In this document: positions 23,938 through 37,000 of the stretch, in pieces
Layout of the letters: the number at the start of each line of letters is the position of its first letter
How positions within the stretch are numbered: the first letter of the stretch is position 1
Source of the DNA: Tribonema minus
Taxonomy: Eukaryota; Sar; Xanthophyceae; Tribonematales; Tribonemataceae
Length of the DNA: 64,000 bases
Assembly: GCA_017506865.1 (NCBI GenBank)
Contig: JAFCMP010000086.1
Coordinates: 62,001-126,000, forward strand
Direction: 5' to 3'
The notes under the pieces: model-generated
Told to the model about the DNA's origin: nothing
Databases searched by the model: none
Seen by the model: only the letters and a program-made list of their open reading frames with translations
Translations under genes and position numbers: made by a program

Positions 23938-25325
23938 GCGCGCGCATCGCATGTCAATAAACATGATGTTGTGTTGTGGCGTACCACATGACAGCTTAAG
24001 TTTTCACAGATGACGCTGTTGCCTTGCATACGTTGCCTTGCATACTATACACACAGCCACAATTCATTTTGGTGATCACTGAGCACTGTTTGACCATCCC
24101 TTGTGGTTTGTGATGCATGCATGCACATGCAGCTATTTACAGGAGACAACATACAGGTGCGTACGGACAGCCAGCCTCCGAGAGTCTGTCAGGCCAGTAC
24201 AGTTGAACCGTTACAGTGCCAGAAGTACCCGTGCAGCTAGAGTTACTGCTTGCGCTTCAAAGACCGGCAGACGCACACTCTGTAGGCAGCATTCTGCGGG
24301 CCTCTGTATGCAGGTGCATTAGTATACATGCACTTCACAACTACGTTGCAGCATCAATCGCCATGAGCCTCACATTCGCCAGAAGCTGGTCCTTACTGGA
24401 GTGTCTAAGTGACTGCGCACACAAAGTGACACCTTCACAGCACTGCTCAGCTTTCTGCTGCAACTCACTGGGCACGTGCATACCATCTTACATTGTGTGG
24501 CAGCGTCCTGTGAGGTGTAGCGACACGGGGCGACAGATTCTGCACACTCGCAGTGTAGGCTGCACGACTCGCCGTGCGTCCAACATTATACCTTGATTTT
24601 CACCGCAACAAGTAATCTGACTTCACCCCATGCACAACATCTGTTGTAACAAAACTGAATGGCACCTGCGGCTTTGTGCCTCCAGAGGATGTGCTATTGT
24701 AGACATGCACATGCACATGGCCTGCCCATTGCTAGCAGGCGCAGCAAATGACAGAAGCAGAGGCAGCAAAACACACAACCACAAGAACAAACATGTCTTT
24801 ACAAATGGTATTTATGGTTGTCTCACCCCATGAACTCTAGAGTATGCTGATGAGGCGCCAGTGTGTGGCAGCACTGCAAGGGCGCCTTAATGGCAGCCGC
24901 TAAGGCTGTCATGTGGCAGTGGCAAACTTCATGTGCTTCTCATCATGTTGTGCTTCATCTGTATAGTGTGTGCGTGTTGCAGGCTGCTCGGTCACTGAGG
25001 CACAAATGCAACCTTGCATACGTTGCTACTGCCGGCACTCTGCACAGCTGTCAAAACAACATGCACAGCTGTCAAAACAACATGTTGTCTGTACGCCTAA
25101 CCTCGTTGATGTCCAGGCAAATGATGTGTGATCAAAGCATAACTGGCGCATGGGCGGCGTCAGGGGCACACCACTACCATTTGATGAATCTCGAGGACCA
25201 CTGCACAAGTCAAGACTTGAGTCTTGTTGGCGGCACCATGGTGATTGATGGGGCAGGCACAATGGATTTTGTGTGATTTCCACACAATATTCACCAGCTG
25301 CTGTGCAGGTGGCACTGCAGATGAA
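23938..25325. other. Spacer without recognisable gene
   Basis: No supported exon. A 20-bp tandem duplication (CACAGCTGTCAAAACAACAT, twice) lies at 25045-25084. Confidence 0.4.
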
Positions 25326-25471
25326 TCAAGGCCTGGCCCACCGCATTTGGAAGCCGGCATGGAACTTGAAGGTGTCACTGATAGGATAGCCCAAGGGCAA
25401 GTCGATGACGATGTGACCAGACTGGTGGTGACCCCATGTAGGCGAGGTTGAGCTGCCAGGCAGTTTGATGT
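25326..25471 (-). CDS. Possible terminal exon, unrecognised
   Basis: A minus-strand frame of 47 codons runs from a GTTGTAG acceptor to a TGA stop. It looks coding (HIVIDLPLGYPISDTFKF, HAGFQMRWARP) and has a balanced composition unlike its surroundings. I could not find exons to join to it and recognise no family. It lies downstream of the lectin gene on the same strand. Confidence 0.25.
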
Positions 25472-25835
25472 CTACAACAGCCGATGACTCAGGCTGAGAC
25501 ATCGGGATGTCTGCATGCGGGGGGGGGGGAGGGGCAAGCAGAGCAGAACGGTATACTCCATTAGCATCAATGTGCCATCGCCAACAAGAATGCGAATGCA
25601 CATGTAGTACAATGTTGTTGATGCGGGTAGATACACCTGCATCAAACGCCATACTTCAAGTATGGCGTACAAATTGATGCCAACAATGTATGCTACTCAA
25701 GCCGAGCAGGCCCCTGGTTTTTGAGAACCGCAGTACCACAAACTTGAAGTTGGCCTATGGGCCAGTCATGTGGACCTACAGTAGCATAGCATACAAGTGA
25801 CTGTTTCCTGGAGGTGCAACATGCATACATACCTC

Positions 25836-26574
25836 TCAAGTAGCCTGGAAGCCAGACGCGGCCACCCACCAGAGCTGGTCAGCATTGCCATCGCAGTTGA
25901 GCATGTTGGCGAAGCGCGAGAGGGACCCACTGACGGCCTCTTGCCGCGCACTCAAGCAGTAGTCAGTGCCGCCCCGTACGGAGTGCACTCTGAAGTAAGG
26001 GACGTTGAATGGCTCCTTCAGTTCGCCTGCAGGGTCTGCGGAGAAGAAGAACTGTGTGTTGCCACTGTCGTCGCCCCAGTCGCAAGGGGCTCCGTGCACA
26101 GTGCTATCGCCCCAGTCGTTCAGGCAGAGGGTGAAGGCTCCACTCTGAAAGAAGATGTTGGTTTCGCCGTAGCGCATGTACTGCGAGGCACCGCCGGTCT
26201 CTGCACAGGGGTACAGGCCCATGTACTTGTCGAGAGATATGGAGCCGTCATTGTCTAGGCACTGTCCGTCGTAGGCCACTGACTGCAACCTCTGCCCATC
26301 GCCAGCACTCAATGCCCCCTCGATGAATGTCACGACGCCCAGTACGTCTTGGCTCACGCACAGCTGGGCCAGGCTCAGCAGGGCCGTCATCGCCGGTAGC
26401 ATCTGCTGCATGTTGACCATCTGCAAGGGCGCATCAGAGAGTACGTAAACTTCAGTGACTGGCACACGGACTTGGACTTGGGCTTACGCGAGGACACACT
26501 TGCATGCGGCCACTAATAAATATTGCGCAGATGATGTTGACTGTTGCTGCGAGACACTTGCGCCCGCCACTCAT
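25836..26574 (-). CDS. Secreted beta-trefoil (ricin-B-type) lectin-like protein
   Basis: Exon 1 (26500-26574) and exon 2 (25836-26420) join in phase 0 across a 79-bp intron (GTGTGT donor, CCTTGCAG acceptor), giving 219 residues. Exon 1 encodes a signal-like segment (CLAATVNIICAIFISG), and a second hydrophobic stretch opens exon 2 (MLPAMTALLSLAQLC). The rest has the layout of a ricin-B-type beta-trefoil: DGQCLDNDG, then a YPC segment, then FTLCLNDWG, then YCLSAR, and a final QLWWV that fits the QxW motif. Beta-trefoil lectins bind sugars, and no catalytic or toxic domain is attached. If the exon 1 join is wrong, translation could start at the ATG that opens exon 2. Confidence 0.65.
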
Positions 26575-27024
26575 AGAGAGCAGCGAAAGCCCGAGCCACG
26601 GCGTGCTCAAATCAGGAGTCTCTCGGAGCAGCGCAGGAATGGGCAACCGACATGCATGGCGATACAAGCAGGCAGCGGCAGGTGTGCTTACCTTGCGTGC
26701 GCTCGCTGCTCTTATTGGCAATTTGGTGTGTCTGTTGTTGTGTGAGTCTGTGCTCTCCCAAGCTTACACGCAGGAACGGTCAGCCTTTCTGTTTCTGGCA
26801 ATTTCGAGGAGCCGGGTGTGGTGACACGCAAAGAAGCGATCAAGCGGACATCGTCACGACTATTCCAGCACTTTACACGAGCCACCGGGGGTGTCAAACA
26901 ACCTTCGGAACAGGACTGTCACGTGTAGAGCTCATCCCATCATCGTTCGATTCGGGCAGTTGACTCGTATTGAAGTTGAGGTCAAGGCTTGAAGTAGTAA
27001 TTGTTTGAATGAAAAAAAATCGTG
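26575..27024. other. Spacer without recognisable gene
   Basis: This region is upstream of the lectin gene and may hold its promoter. No exon is supported. Confidence 0.35.
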
Positions 27025-27278
27025 TTATATCTGAGTAACCTGCTCTTTATGAATACCATTTACTGCTGCGCGTGCATTTACTTGGCTCTGACAGTGAGAC
27101 CGCAGCGCTCTTATTGCGGACCCATGTGACACAGGCCGAACAAGTTCTTTGGGGCAGCCGGTGCAGGTGGGCGGGCTGCAGCACAGAGCGAGGCATGTGC
27201 AAATGCCACTGCAAAGGGTGAGCACCAGCAAAACTGGGATAATGCAGCCCACAAAACCATGTCTCAGTAGGCTGACCT
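27025..27278 (-). CDS. Possible terminal exon of a small membrane protein
   Basis: A minus-strand frame opens after a CCACAG acceptor and runs 83 codons to TAA. It contains one strongly hydrophobic segment (FVGCIIPVLLVLTLCSGI) followed by a Cys/Pro-rich stretch (CCSPPTCTGCP) and a polar tail. This layout fits a single-pass or lipid-modified membrane protein. No partner exon is placed and no family is recognised. Confidence 0.25.
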
Positions 27279-28044
27279 CTGTGGGCGTGGAGCAACCTCA
27301 GCACCGACCTGGGGCTGACAATGCCCTCCTCCTGCAGCCCCCCCCTTCCATGACAAAAAAAAGGAGAGCATGGGAAAATATTGCTGCGATGACAAGGCTG
27401 TTGATGTGGCCATGGCACTTTCACTTGGAACAGTCGGGGTGAATTTGTGCTTGTTGCCAATGATGTGTGCAGGTGCATCAACGGATGCACTAGCTTGGGC
27501 ATTTTACTACATGCAGCAAATCATGAACAGACCAGGTATAAATGCACAGGGATGGGTTTTGACAAAGCGCTGGCGACGCAGCAGCAGCACGGAGAATGCA
27601 CCAGCAATGTGATGACAAGAAATTGGGCTCAGTCATGTGAAACATGGTACGTGTGTGGCTGTCATTTGCATTACGTGCCGCTGCATCACACGCGGAAGCA
27701 TCAAAACGACCCCAGGGGTTTCGCACAAAGGATGCGACAAATCAAGGGGAGTAACGCCATCGGTGCTGATACTCGTAGGAGCGCTCTGTCCGAGCCTGTA
27801 GCAGTAGTGCACATATATATGTTGATCGCCCCTGTGTTGCTGAGCACTGTGCACACAGGTAGCCGTGAGAGTTGCCCACAGCACTACCTGCCACACACAC
27901 ACATGGCACCAGCCTTTACCACCGCTCTACCTCCCCTCTTCTGGTTTGCACACGTGAGCCAGCTCCACGGGTAATTACCGCATGCGCTTGTTGAAGTGAA
28001 CAGCTCTCTTGTGGGAGGCCGACTTCAACAGCAGCGTCCCTGCC

Positions 28045-31000
28045 TCAGAATCCCTCAAAGAGTTTTTGTGGGCCAGTGTACGGGATGACGCGTACATCAT
28101 CGTTGATTGTGGCAAAGTGGCTGGTGTCCTGGGCGTTGGAGACAGCAGGTCGGTAGGGCGGCTCCATCTTCTTGTTGAACAGCTGCGATTGAGGTGCAAA
28201 AGCAAGGAGGAGAGCGGCATCAATGCTTGGCACACACACACGTGTTCTGCATATAATGAAGTGTTGACATTACCACAACCACTCAGACTAAACTTCTTCT
28301 TTCAAGTCCGAGCTGTGCTCGAAAAACAAGCAAGGATCACACCGCATGTCGTTAATCTTTTTGATTCATAGCCAATTACAACGAGTGCCCAGGCACCAGG
28401 TACAGCAACCTGAAGATGATGCACTACCAAACTTGTATCACTGAATGCGCCGCATGCTGCAAGGAGCATAAGAGCGCTTCAAAGCGAAAACTCCACAGAT
28501 GATGGTTTCATAACATGTTCAAGTTGTTTGGTGGTCCACTCATGCCTGCACATAGGCCATGATCATCCCGGTTTGGTTTACAACCAGTGACTGCTGCCGC
28601 AGGCTAGACTACCTGAGAGTGCTTGATTGCGCTAGTCAGTGAGTTGACTTGGCTCAAGTGTTGGACACCCAAGAGAATGATACTTCAAAGTACACAAACA
28701 CACATTCGCGCATCAAAGTGCACACACTGACGTACTGACACTTGTGTCAAAAGCAGCACAGAGGCATTGTTATCAAGATGGTTTAGAGTACAAGACTCAC
28801 ATCGTCCCAGTTGAAGTTGTTCTTAGTGAACCACGGGTGCTCTAGGATATCGCGCACGCCGTTGTTGAGGTTGCCCAGTCGGAAGGCAGGGCTTGGTGTG
28901 AGTAACTTGCGCACCAGATCCTCTGCATCTCTGTCAAAACCTATTGGGAAGCTCAAAAACCGGTCACTCCTGCGGCAGCGGTAAGAATAGGTTGCAGCAC
29001 ACCAGAAACATGCGTGTCAGCATATTATCTACCACAAAGTGACACAGGGCAATACACGATGGCATGTGCCTTGAACATGAAAACTCAACTACATTGTCTA
29101 CACTTGCAACAAGTCACGCCGCAAGTGACACAAAGGGTGCAAGTGCAGTTTTGCAAAATGTTTGTCAAGGCAGGAGGTGCACCTACAATATTACTTGGAG
29201 CAGCTGCTGCAGCCACAGGCAAATGTGTACCACCATGCAACTCGCAGCACTAGGGTTAGGTTATGCGTTGCGCCGCTCCCCGCCCCAGGAGTAGCAGTGC
29301 CTGCCTTGCTGCAAAGACAGGGTGTGCCAGTGCCAGGGCAAAATGCTGCCCCCGCTAATGCGACCATAGCACGCCACACAATGGTCTCATTGTAGATTTC
29401 ACTCTGCCGCCAAGTAAGTCTGCCAAAAGCGATCAATCTAAGAGCAGCAGCTCGCCATCGCAGCCTTCACAGACCCAAGCATAATTACGCATCATAACAC
29501 ATGTGCTCATATCGCGAATGCTCGCCCACTGTCCAAATCCATACGTTTAAGTACATACACCTAGTAGCACATACTGCAACAGAGTAAGAGTGCCCGGCAG
29601 TGCGCGCGCACCCCATGGCCTTCTTGAACATGTCCGCCTGGCGCGGGTCTGTGAAGGGCATTGGAGATCTTGGCTGACCCAAATCTTACAACTAACCCTG
29701 CGCCTGACCCCTGACCACCTGTACCTAATGGACTTCATGTAGATCTCTGCCTGACGCGGGTCTGTGACAGGCCTTGAGTCTCCTGACCGATCACCATGCT
29801 TTGCCCAAACAAACACATTTGTACCTTGCAGTTCGACCGTAACCCTATCGCGACCCCCAGTGATATCAACCGCCATCCTATCGCGACCCCCCTCATACCT
29901 GATGGCCTTCTTGCAGATCTCGGCCTGGCGCAGGTGTGTGAAGGGCATTGGAGATCTCAAGTAGCCCAAACCCTGCGATTCACTCAAACCCTACACTTTC
30001 CCCTGCACCTAACTCCCCATACCTGATGGCCTTCTTGAAGATCTCGGCCTGGCGTGGGTCTGTGACAGGCGCTGAGATCTCCCAGTCAATCACTATGCTT
30101 GCCAAAAAATAGATGCAACCCTGAACCTCAACCACAACCCTAGAATCTCAACCGTAACCCTATCGTGACCCCCTGAAATGTCAACAATAACCTCACTATC
30201 GCGACCCCCCGTACCTGATGGCCTTCTTGAAGATCTCGGCCTGGCGCGGGTCCGTGAAGGGCGTCCGTCCCACAAGCAGCTCGTAAATGAAGCAGCCAAG
30301 AGCCCAGTAGTCAACGCTCTTGTCGTGGCCACGCGACAGCACCAGCTCGGGGGCCAGGTAGTCGGGGGTGCCGCACAGCGTGAAGGACTTGGTCTGGAGG
30401 GTGGCGCCCTTCTTGAAGGGGATGCGCTTGGCAAAGCCAAAGTCAATCATCTGCGGAGAGTGCGTGTCGGGGTGCAAAGGGTGGGTGTACGGTTATGCAC
30501 AGGAGCAGGGATGTTTGTTTGTACATGCTTGAACAGCTCCACTCATGAATGTGAATACCGATAGAAAGGGCTAGGGACGCAGCAATGTGTGCAGCGCGGG
30601 GTGGAGTGAGGGCATATCCTGCATTTGCTGTTGCAGGCAAGTATCAAGGCTCATGAATTGACAGCCGCGCTCTGTCACCTGAAGTACATAGAGGCAACAG
30701 TGGCCGTTTACCACCGACACAGCATGTACATAAAGAGTTTACCTAACCCTAACCCTAACCCTAAACCAAGTCTTCGTTTGTTGGCTGCACGATGCATCGC
30801 TGCTTCTTTGAGATGTTAACCCAGAAGTTACGTAAGCAAACACATCAGCAGCATGTGTCAAAACACAGCACACTTGTTGAAGTACACACCTTGATGTAGC
30901 CGTCCTGTGCCACCAGCAGATTCTCAGGCTGCAGGAGAGAGTAGCAGCAAGCAAACAACAGAGATCAGGATAAGCCATCATAATGTTTCCAAGATTGTAC

Positions 31001-34000
31001 AACACAGATGAAGAAGCAGGGCAAGGGGTGCCATTGAGCCTTCCGTCTCTTCCATTGAGCCTTCCGTCTCTTCCATTGAGCCTTCTGTCTCTTAAGTTGG
31101 CCAGCCGCTGATGCCATGCTTGACTGTTATGGTCTGTAGATAGCAAGAGACGGGGCGCTACTGCCAACGCCTAAGGCCAATTGTGTGCGGAAAGTGGTGA
31201 GAGGTGAGACGCCGCCAGTGAGCACATGATTTTAAATCAAAATCTTATGGGGCTGGGCAAGTCTGCAGCACACAACAAGTGTTCAGTGACCATGGGACCT
31301 TACCATCCCATATTGACACAAATCTCTCTTGAACTTTGGAGCAGGAGAAGGCAGAAAGAAGACTGCACTTGCTCGTGGGACCTACTTGTTTCCTTTGAAG
31401 ACCTTTTGTGCTACCTGCATCTACCTGCCGACTTGTTCTGGGATGGGCTTGCTTGACTAAAACAACGTCAATCTCGGAAAGCGGACACAATTGTCATCTT
31501 GAGCTGCGATTGGAGGCACGCAAGAATCGGCGCCAATATTAGAACCCCTGAGGTGGACCAAGAGCTGACTCCCCTGAAGAATTTGTGAACGTGATTTGAC
31601 AACCACAACACTCCCTAACCCTAACCCTAACCCTATTGCAAACCCCACGGTCGACGAAGACCTGAGAGCCGACTCGGCTAGAGAAGCTGTGAACATCATC
31701 TGGACAACCACAACACATCAAGTGTGTAGATTGACGAACACCGTACCTTGAGATCGCGGTAGGCGACACTCATCTTGATTTAGACAACCACGACGCCTGA
31801 AGTGGTAGATTGACAAACGCCGTACCTTCAGATCCCTGTATGCGACGCTCATCTTGTGCAGGTACTGCAGGCACAGCACTACGCTGCCTCCGTAGAAGCG
31901 CGCGGTGTGTGCCTGGAAGCCGCCCATGTTCGTGTGCGGAATCAGCTTGAACTGCGAGGCAGTGCGAGGCAAGTAGGGGTGAGCAACAGAGCAGATGGTG
32001 AGGTGACAAGAAACAATGTATAAAGTGGAGTTGAGCTACACAGTTTGTTTTCTTGAAGCACATTTCAGCAGCATGCGAACCCTTCCCCAACATTTGTGCT
32101 AGACAGGAATGAAACAGCGCACAACCTCTGTGATACGTACAAATTACGTTCCATCACTGAGGAATTGCTCATGTATGTCAATCTGTATGTGAGGGGTGGG
32201 GTGCATGCTGCTCACAACATTCCGAGTTGAACCTACTCAACCAAGCAGTGTGCCATGTGGTCAGCAGCTGGTGAAGCCTTCAGGTGCATTGCCACCCACC
32301 TGAGAGCGAGCGATGGCGAAAGCAACATTGTCATTCACAAACTCACCCGCTTAAAATATCACGTGCTGCGGCAGCAACAACACCGTACCTTTGCTTTTTC
32401 ATAAATGTAGCTCCAAAGCTCCCCACCCAGCAGCAGCTCTGTGAGCATAAGTAGCTCGTCCCGTGTGTTGTAAGTGCAAATCAGGTCCAGTACCAGCGGG
32501 TGGTCGCACGCCATGAGAATGTTCTTCTCGTTCAGAATGTTCCGCTGCTGGTGACTCTTGGCAATCTGTGGCCAACCAAGGGGGACAGCAAAGCGGCGGC
32601 GGAGTGTCACTTCTTGAATTTGCATCGCTGGTGCCAGGGAACCTGTTCAGTAAACTGACAGCACTCATGTGGCATACGCTACATGTGTGTATATGGCAGC
32701 GCAACAGGTCAGCATGGTGAGAGACGAGCAGCGTGCACAAGGTGACTGTTACTTGAGCTGTGGCACTTCAAGTCAAACCACATGGGTGGTGTGTTGGCAG
32801 CAATGGCCAGGCTGGCATGGCATGCTGTTCAGTACAAAAAGCTTCAACACTGAATGCAGCGTGCTGACACAGGCTGTCCACCGATCCCCAACATCATTTA
32901 GCTGACCAAATCAACACACCTGCATCGGACCACCTGTGCCTTCACTATGCTCTTAAGTGCAAAGACCTCTCTATTACTGTCATTATGGACCATCCTTGAT
33001 GCCATTGACAATGCCAGTAGTACAACCTGAATCAATCATGTGAAACAGCGGTGAAGTGCATTGAACTGTACAATGCTTGCATGAGTATGTCTGTATAATA
33101 TATATAACGCACCTGCGCCTTCATCATGCTCTTGAGCGCAAAGACATCCCCCGTTTTCTGGTGCTGCACTAGCTGCACGCGCCCAAATGTGCCCGACCCA
33201 AGCATGCCGATGCGCTTGAGATCCTCCAGAGCTATGGGATCGCGGCGCTTCTTGGAAGTGGGCTTCAGGCCCAGGACTTCTTCGCCGTGAGACTCGCGTT
33301 TGCTTATCTCACGCTCCAGAATCTGCAGGGCAGACGTACATCAAAGCAAATGAGAGCTGTGCAGTAAAAACAGTTGCTTATCTCACGCTCCAGGATCTGC
33401 ACGGCAGGTATGTGTGTATTGAATCAAATGAGAGCTGCGCTTTGGTGATGGTGCACTTTGGTAATGGACCAGTGTGTTGCTGCGTGTGAAGGCTACACTT
33501 CGACCGTGCTTTGAGCGTTTGCTGATCTCACGCTCCAAGACCTGCGCGGCAGGTATATCAAGTATTGAAGCAAATGAGAGCTGCGCGCTTGGTACCAGAC
33601 CAGTGTCTGCTACACTCTTGGCTGTGCTGCGAGTATTGGGTGCTTCCAAGAGTCAAAATCATGCCAGACCACACGTTAGAGCTGCGCTTACTCGAACATA
33701 GAAAGTTGCTTATCTCACGCTCCAGGATCTGCAGGGCAGATGTATAGTGACACAAATGATGAGCGCTACGCGTCGGTGGCAGACCAGTGTCTCAGTTCGC
33801 AAGGGAAGGCTACGCTCTGGCTGTGCGTTGAGTATTTTGTGGTCTTAACACTCAAAATCATTGTTGTGCACAGGAGCTGCGTTTAGTCAAACAGACCAGG
33901 ATGGCTTCATCTACAGGCAACACTCTGAATGTGCTTCACATCCTAACCCTAACCCCTAACCCCGAGTCATGGTCTGCGTAACCAAACTTGCATGGCGGGT

Positions 34001-37000
34001 GGGCACTCACATTGTCCCTAAGAACCGTCAAGTGCAATCATGTGAATTGACACTTCGAAGCATCTGTTTGCACTTCTGCCGCCACCCCGCGTGTAAAGTA
34101 CATACTCATTGCTGCTGCACACAAACTCAGGAATGTTTAGGCAGTCCACATTAGCTGACTAGTGACATCAAAGCACCTGTTCTGTAAATCCCTCAGCCTG
34201 CCGCAGCAACTTTGATCCAGTAGAGTTTCCCCTCTCTAGCACCATTGTTCAATTTAGCGTTGTCATAGTCGTTCAGGCATCAAAGATCAACCTCTTGTGT
34301 GAGAGTGCGCCAACGCAGAATTGAAGTCACTACTTCACCTTCTCAAGCCCCCAGCAGCCTGTTGAACTCATCCCTCTCCAGCACATATTCAAAGTTGCAC
34401 TTTCACTATAAAAACTTTTGGACAGTACAAAGCATCTAATTCAGTTACACGAATGTAACTGCTTTACCTTCTCAAGCGGCCCCAGCAGCCTGTTGAAGTC
34501 GCCCCTCTCAAGCACCAGACAGTCAACATATCCACAGGCAATCACGTTGGCTCCACGAGGCTCGTTCTTCAGCAGAGCACGTTCCCCAAAGAAGTCGCCC
34601 TTTCCCAGGCGCAGCAGCTCCTTCTCTTCCCCTGTTCCCGCGGCGGTGAGAGTGCACCTCACTTCACCCTCGTTGATGATGTAGAAGCGCGTGCCCTGAG
34701 AGCACCAAGTGAACAACTTATTTAGCATTGTTTTCTTGGGTGACAGCATATAAATGTATGTGTAGGGTGTGAAAATGTGCAGGTCATAGCAGCTGGTGAG
34801 GGTGCACCTCATATCATCCTTGTTAATGGTGTAGAAGCGCGTGCCCTGAAGACACCAAGTCAGGGCAACGATTTTTCAATTGTTAACTTGGGTGACAGCG
34901 TACAACTGTATGTGTATAGTCCATAGCAGCTGGTGAGGGTGCACCTCACCTCACCTTCGTTGATGATGTAAACGCGCTTGCCCTGGGAACACCAAGTGAG
35001 GATAGAGTTCATTGGTCATTTTTTGTCAAACCGGCCACAGTGGTGACTTGAAGTTTATACAAAGCCAATCTGAACTTAATCGCAGGTGCTTGATTTGCCC
35101 TGTAATAACAGTCGCCGTCAGTCGTCGTTCCACAGAGGCCGCAAGCACACAGAGGCGGCCATGCTGTTGATTGCAAGTCCAACTTCAACCTCAAATTTCA
35201 TGCAGACTTCGAAGTACTTCCTCTCCCTATCGAATGAAATGCTCACCGTCCTCATTCTTCAAGTACATCTTCGCCCTGTCGAATGACATGCTCACCATCC
35301 TCAAAGGACAGGGCATCTGCCACACTGTAAACTTCAAGTTCATGGTCAACTTCAACTTCAATGCATACTTCAACTACCTCTTCGCCCTGTCGAATGACGT
35401 AGTCGCCGTCCTCAAAGGACTGCACGCACAGGGCATCTGCCACGCTGCTCAGCTCCATGTCGGTGAGCTTGGTGAGCAGGGGAACGCTCTTGAGAATGCG
35501 CAGGCGCATGTTCCCCTGGAGAACGTTCTGCAGGGGTCCCAGTAGCGCAAAGAACTGCAACGGCGCAGGATGATAAACAAAGACGCAAAAGAAATATGCC
35601 CATGTGAGCACGCAGCGCGGCCGTGACCTATCAAGAGAGTGGTTTTGGCAGCATACCTCATCGCATTGAAGTTTGTGAATAGTATGCACTCGGCCAGTTA
35701 AAACGCTAGCTACCTCACAAGAATCCAGTGTGCGCATGCACTGCAGAGGAGAGGCATTGTTGTGAAGCACCAGCAGGTGCACCTCGGGCACTATTATGGA
35801 CTTGAACAGGCAAAAAAGTCGCAGGTGGCATGCTGCACCCGTATTGAAGTTGATGTTGAAGTGTGTACAGCACCGCAATGGGAGCCTCCACCGTGCCTAC
35901 AGTGAAGTTGAAGACAATCACTCATGGCCTGCGCCGGCATTGAAGTTGATGCTAACGGAAACTGTCACCCAATGTCGGAAACAAAAAATGCGAGTCAAAT
36001 TGGTAAGTCTTTGTTGCTCAAAGCTTTGCAAGGTGTCAATGGAGGCATATGCTCGTTCAGACTCGAGAAACGGCAGCAGCAGATACCGCAACCAATATCA
36101 GTTCGCTACCGGTCTGATGTCAATGATGCGTCACACTCATAGCATTCTGAGCATTTCAGCGCTGCATTTGAGCTCTCAACTATATACCCCACTGGCCCCA
36201 TTTCTGACATCCAGAGGGCAATCCCTCCCACTGCATTCAGACATCCAGAGGGCAATCCCTCCCACCGCATTCAGATTGAGCGTCATAATTTACCAAGCAG
36301 CTAGGCTGATCATAGGGCAGCCTGGGCCCTCGAAACACTATGTTCAGGCCCCTCTGACTGACCTTGCTCCTGTCTAGCGAAAGGCACCTGACGGGCCCCC
36401 CCTCTGCAATGCAGTTGGCCGCACGCGGCTCCTCCAGCATTAGAGCCATCTCTCCAAAGTAGTCGCCGGGGCCTAGCGCAAGCAGCGGTGCCTCTGTCGT
36501 GTCGGTGGCGCTGCGCCATTGGGTGCATCGTACCGTGCCGTCCTCTATGAGGTAGAAGGTGTCGCCCTGAGAGAGAGGGCGCAAAGAGTCGCGCAGCATT
36601 GCAGAGTTGGTGTGCGCTTCATTACATGAATGCATATGTAGCGATTTCATGCATGTGAATTGATGAGTGTCGGTGGCGGTGCGCCACTGCGTGCACCGCA
36701 CGGTACCGTCCCCTATGGGGTAGAAGGTGTCGCACTGAGAGAGGAGGCGCAAAGTGTTGTGCAGCATCGTAGAGTTGGTGTGCGCTTCATTACATGAGTG
36801 CGCATGTAATGATTTCATGAATGTGAGTTCATGCAATTCAGCGGCGCTGCGCCGCTGTGTGCACCGCACGGCGCTGTCCTCTATGTCCCCTGGGAGCATA
36901 CAGCGAGAGGAGTCGTGTACCGTTGGAGAGTTGGTGTGCGCTTCGTAACATGAATACATATGTAGTGATTTCATGGCTGTGAACTCAGGCATGTCAACGG

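Noticed and set aside
25797-26258. 153-codon plus-strand open frame
   Set aside because: Antisense to the lectin-like gene; no domain, whereas the minus strand shows ordered Cys and QxW-type motifs.
29611-30085. Several separate kinase genes or pseudogenes
   Set aside because: The copies cover only the last 45-50 bp of one exon plus flank, so they are local edge duplications and not gene copies.
30742-30765. True chromosome end
   Set aside because: The telomeric units are few, lie inside introns and are followed by further coding exons.
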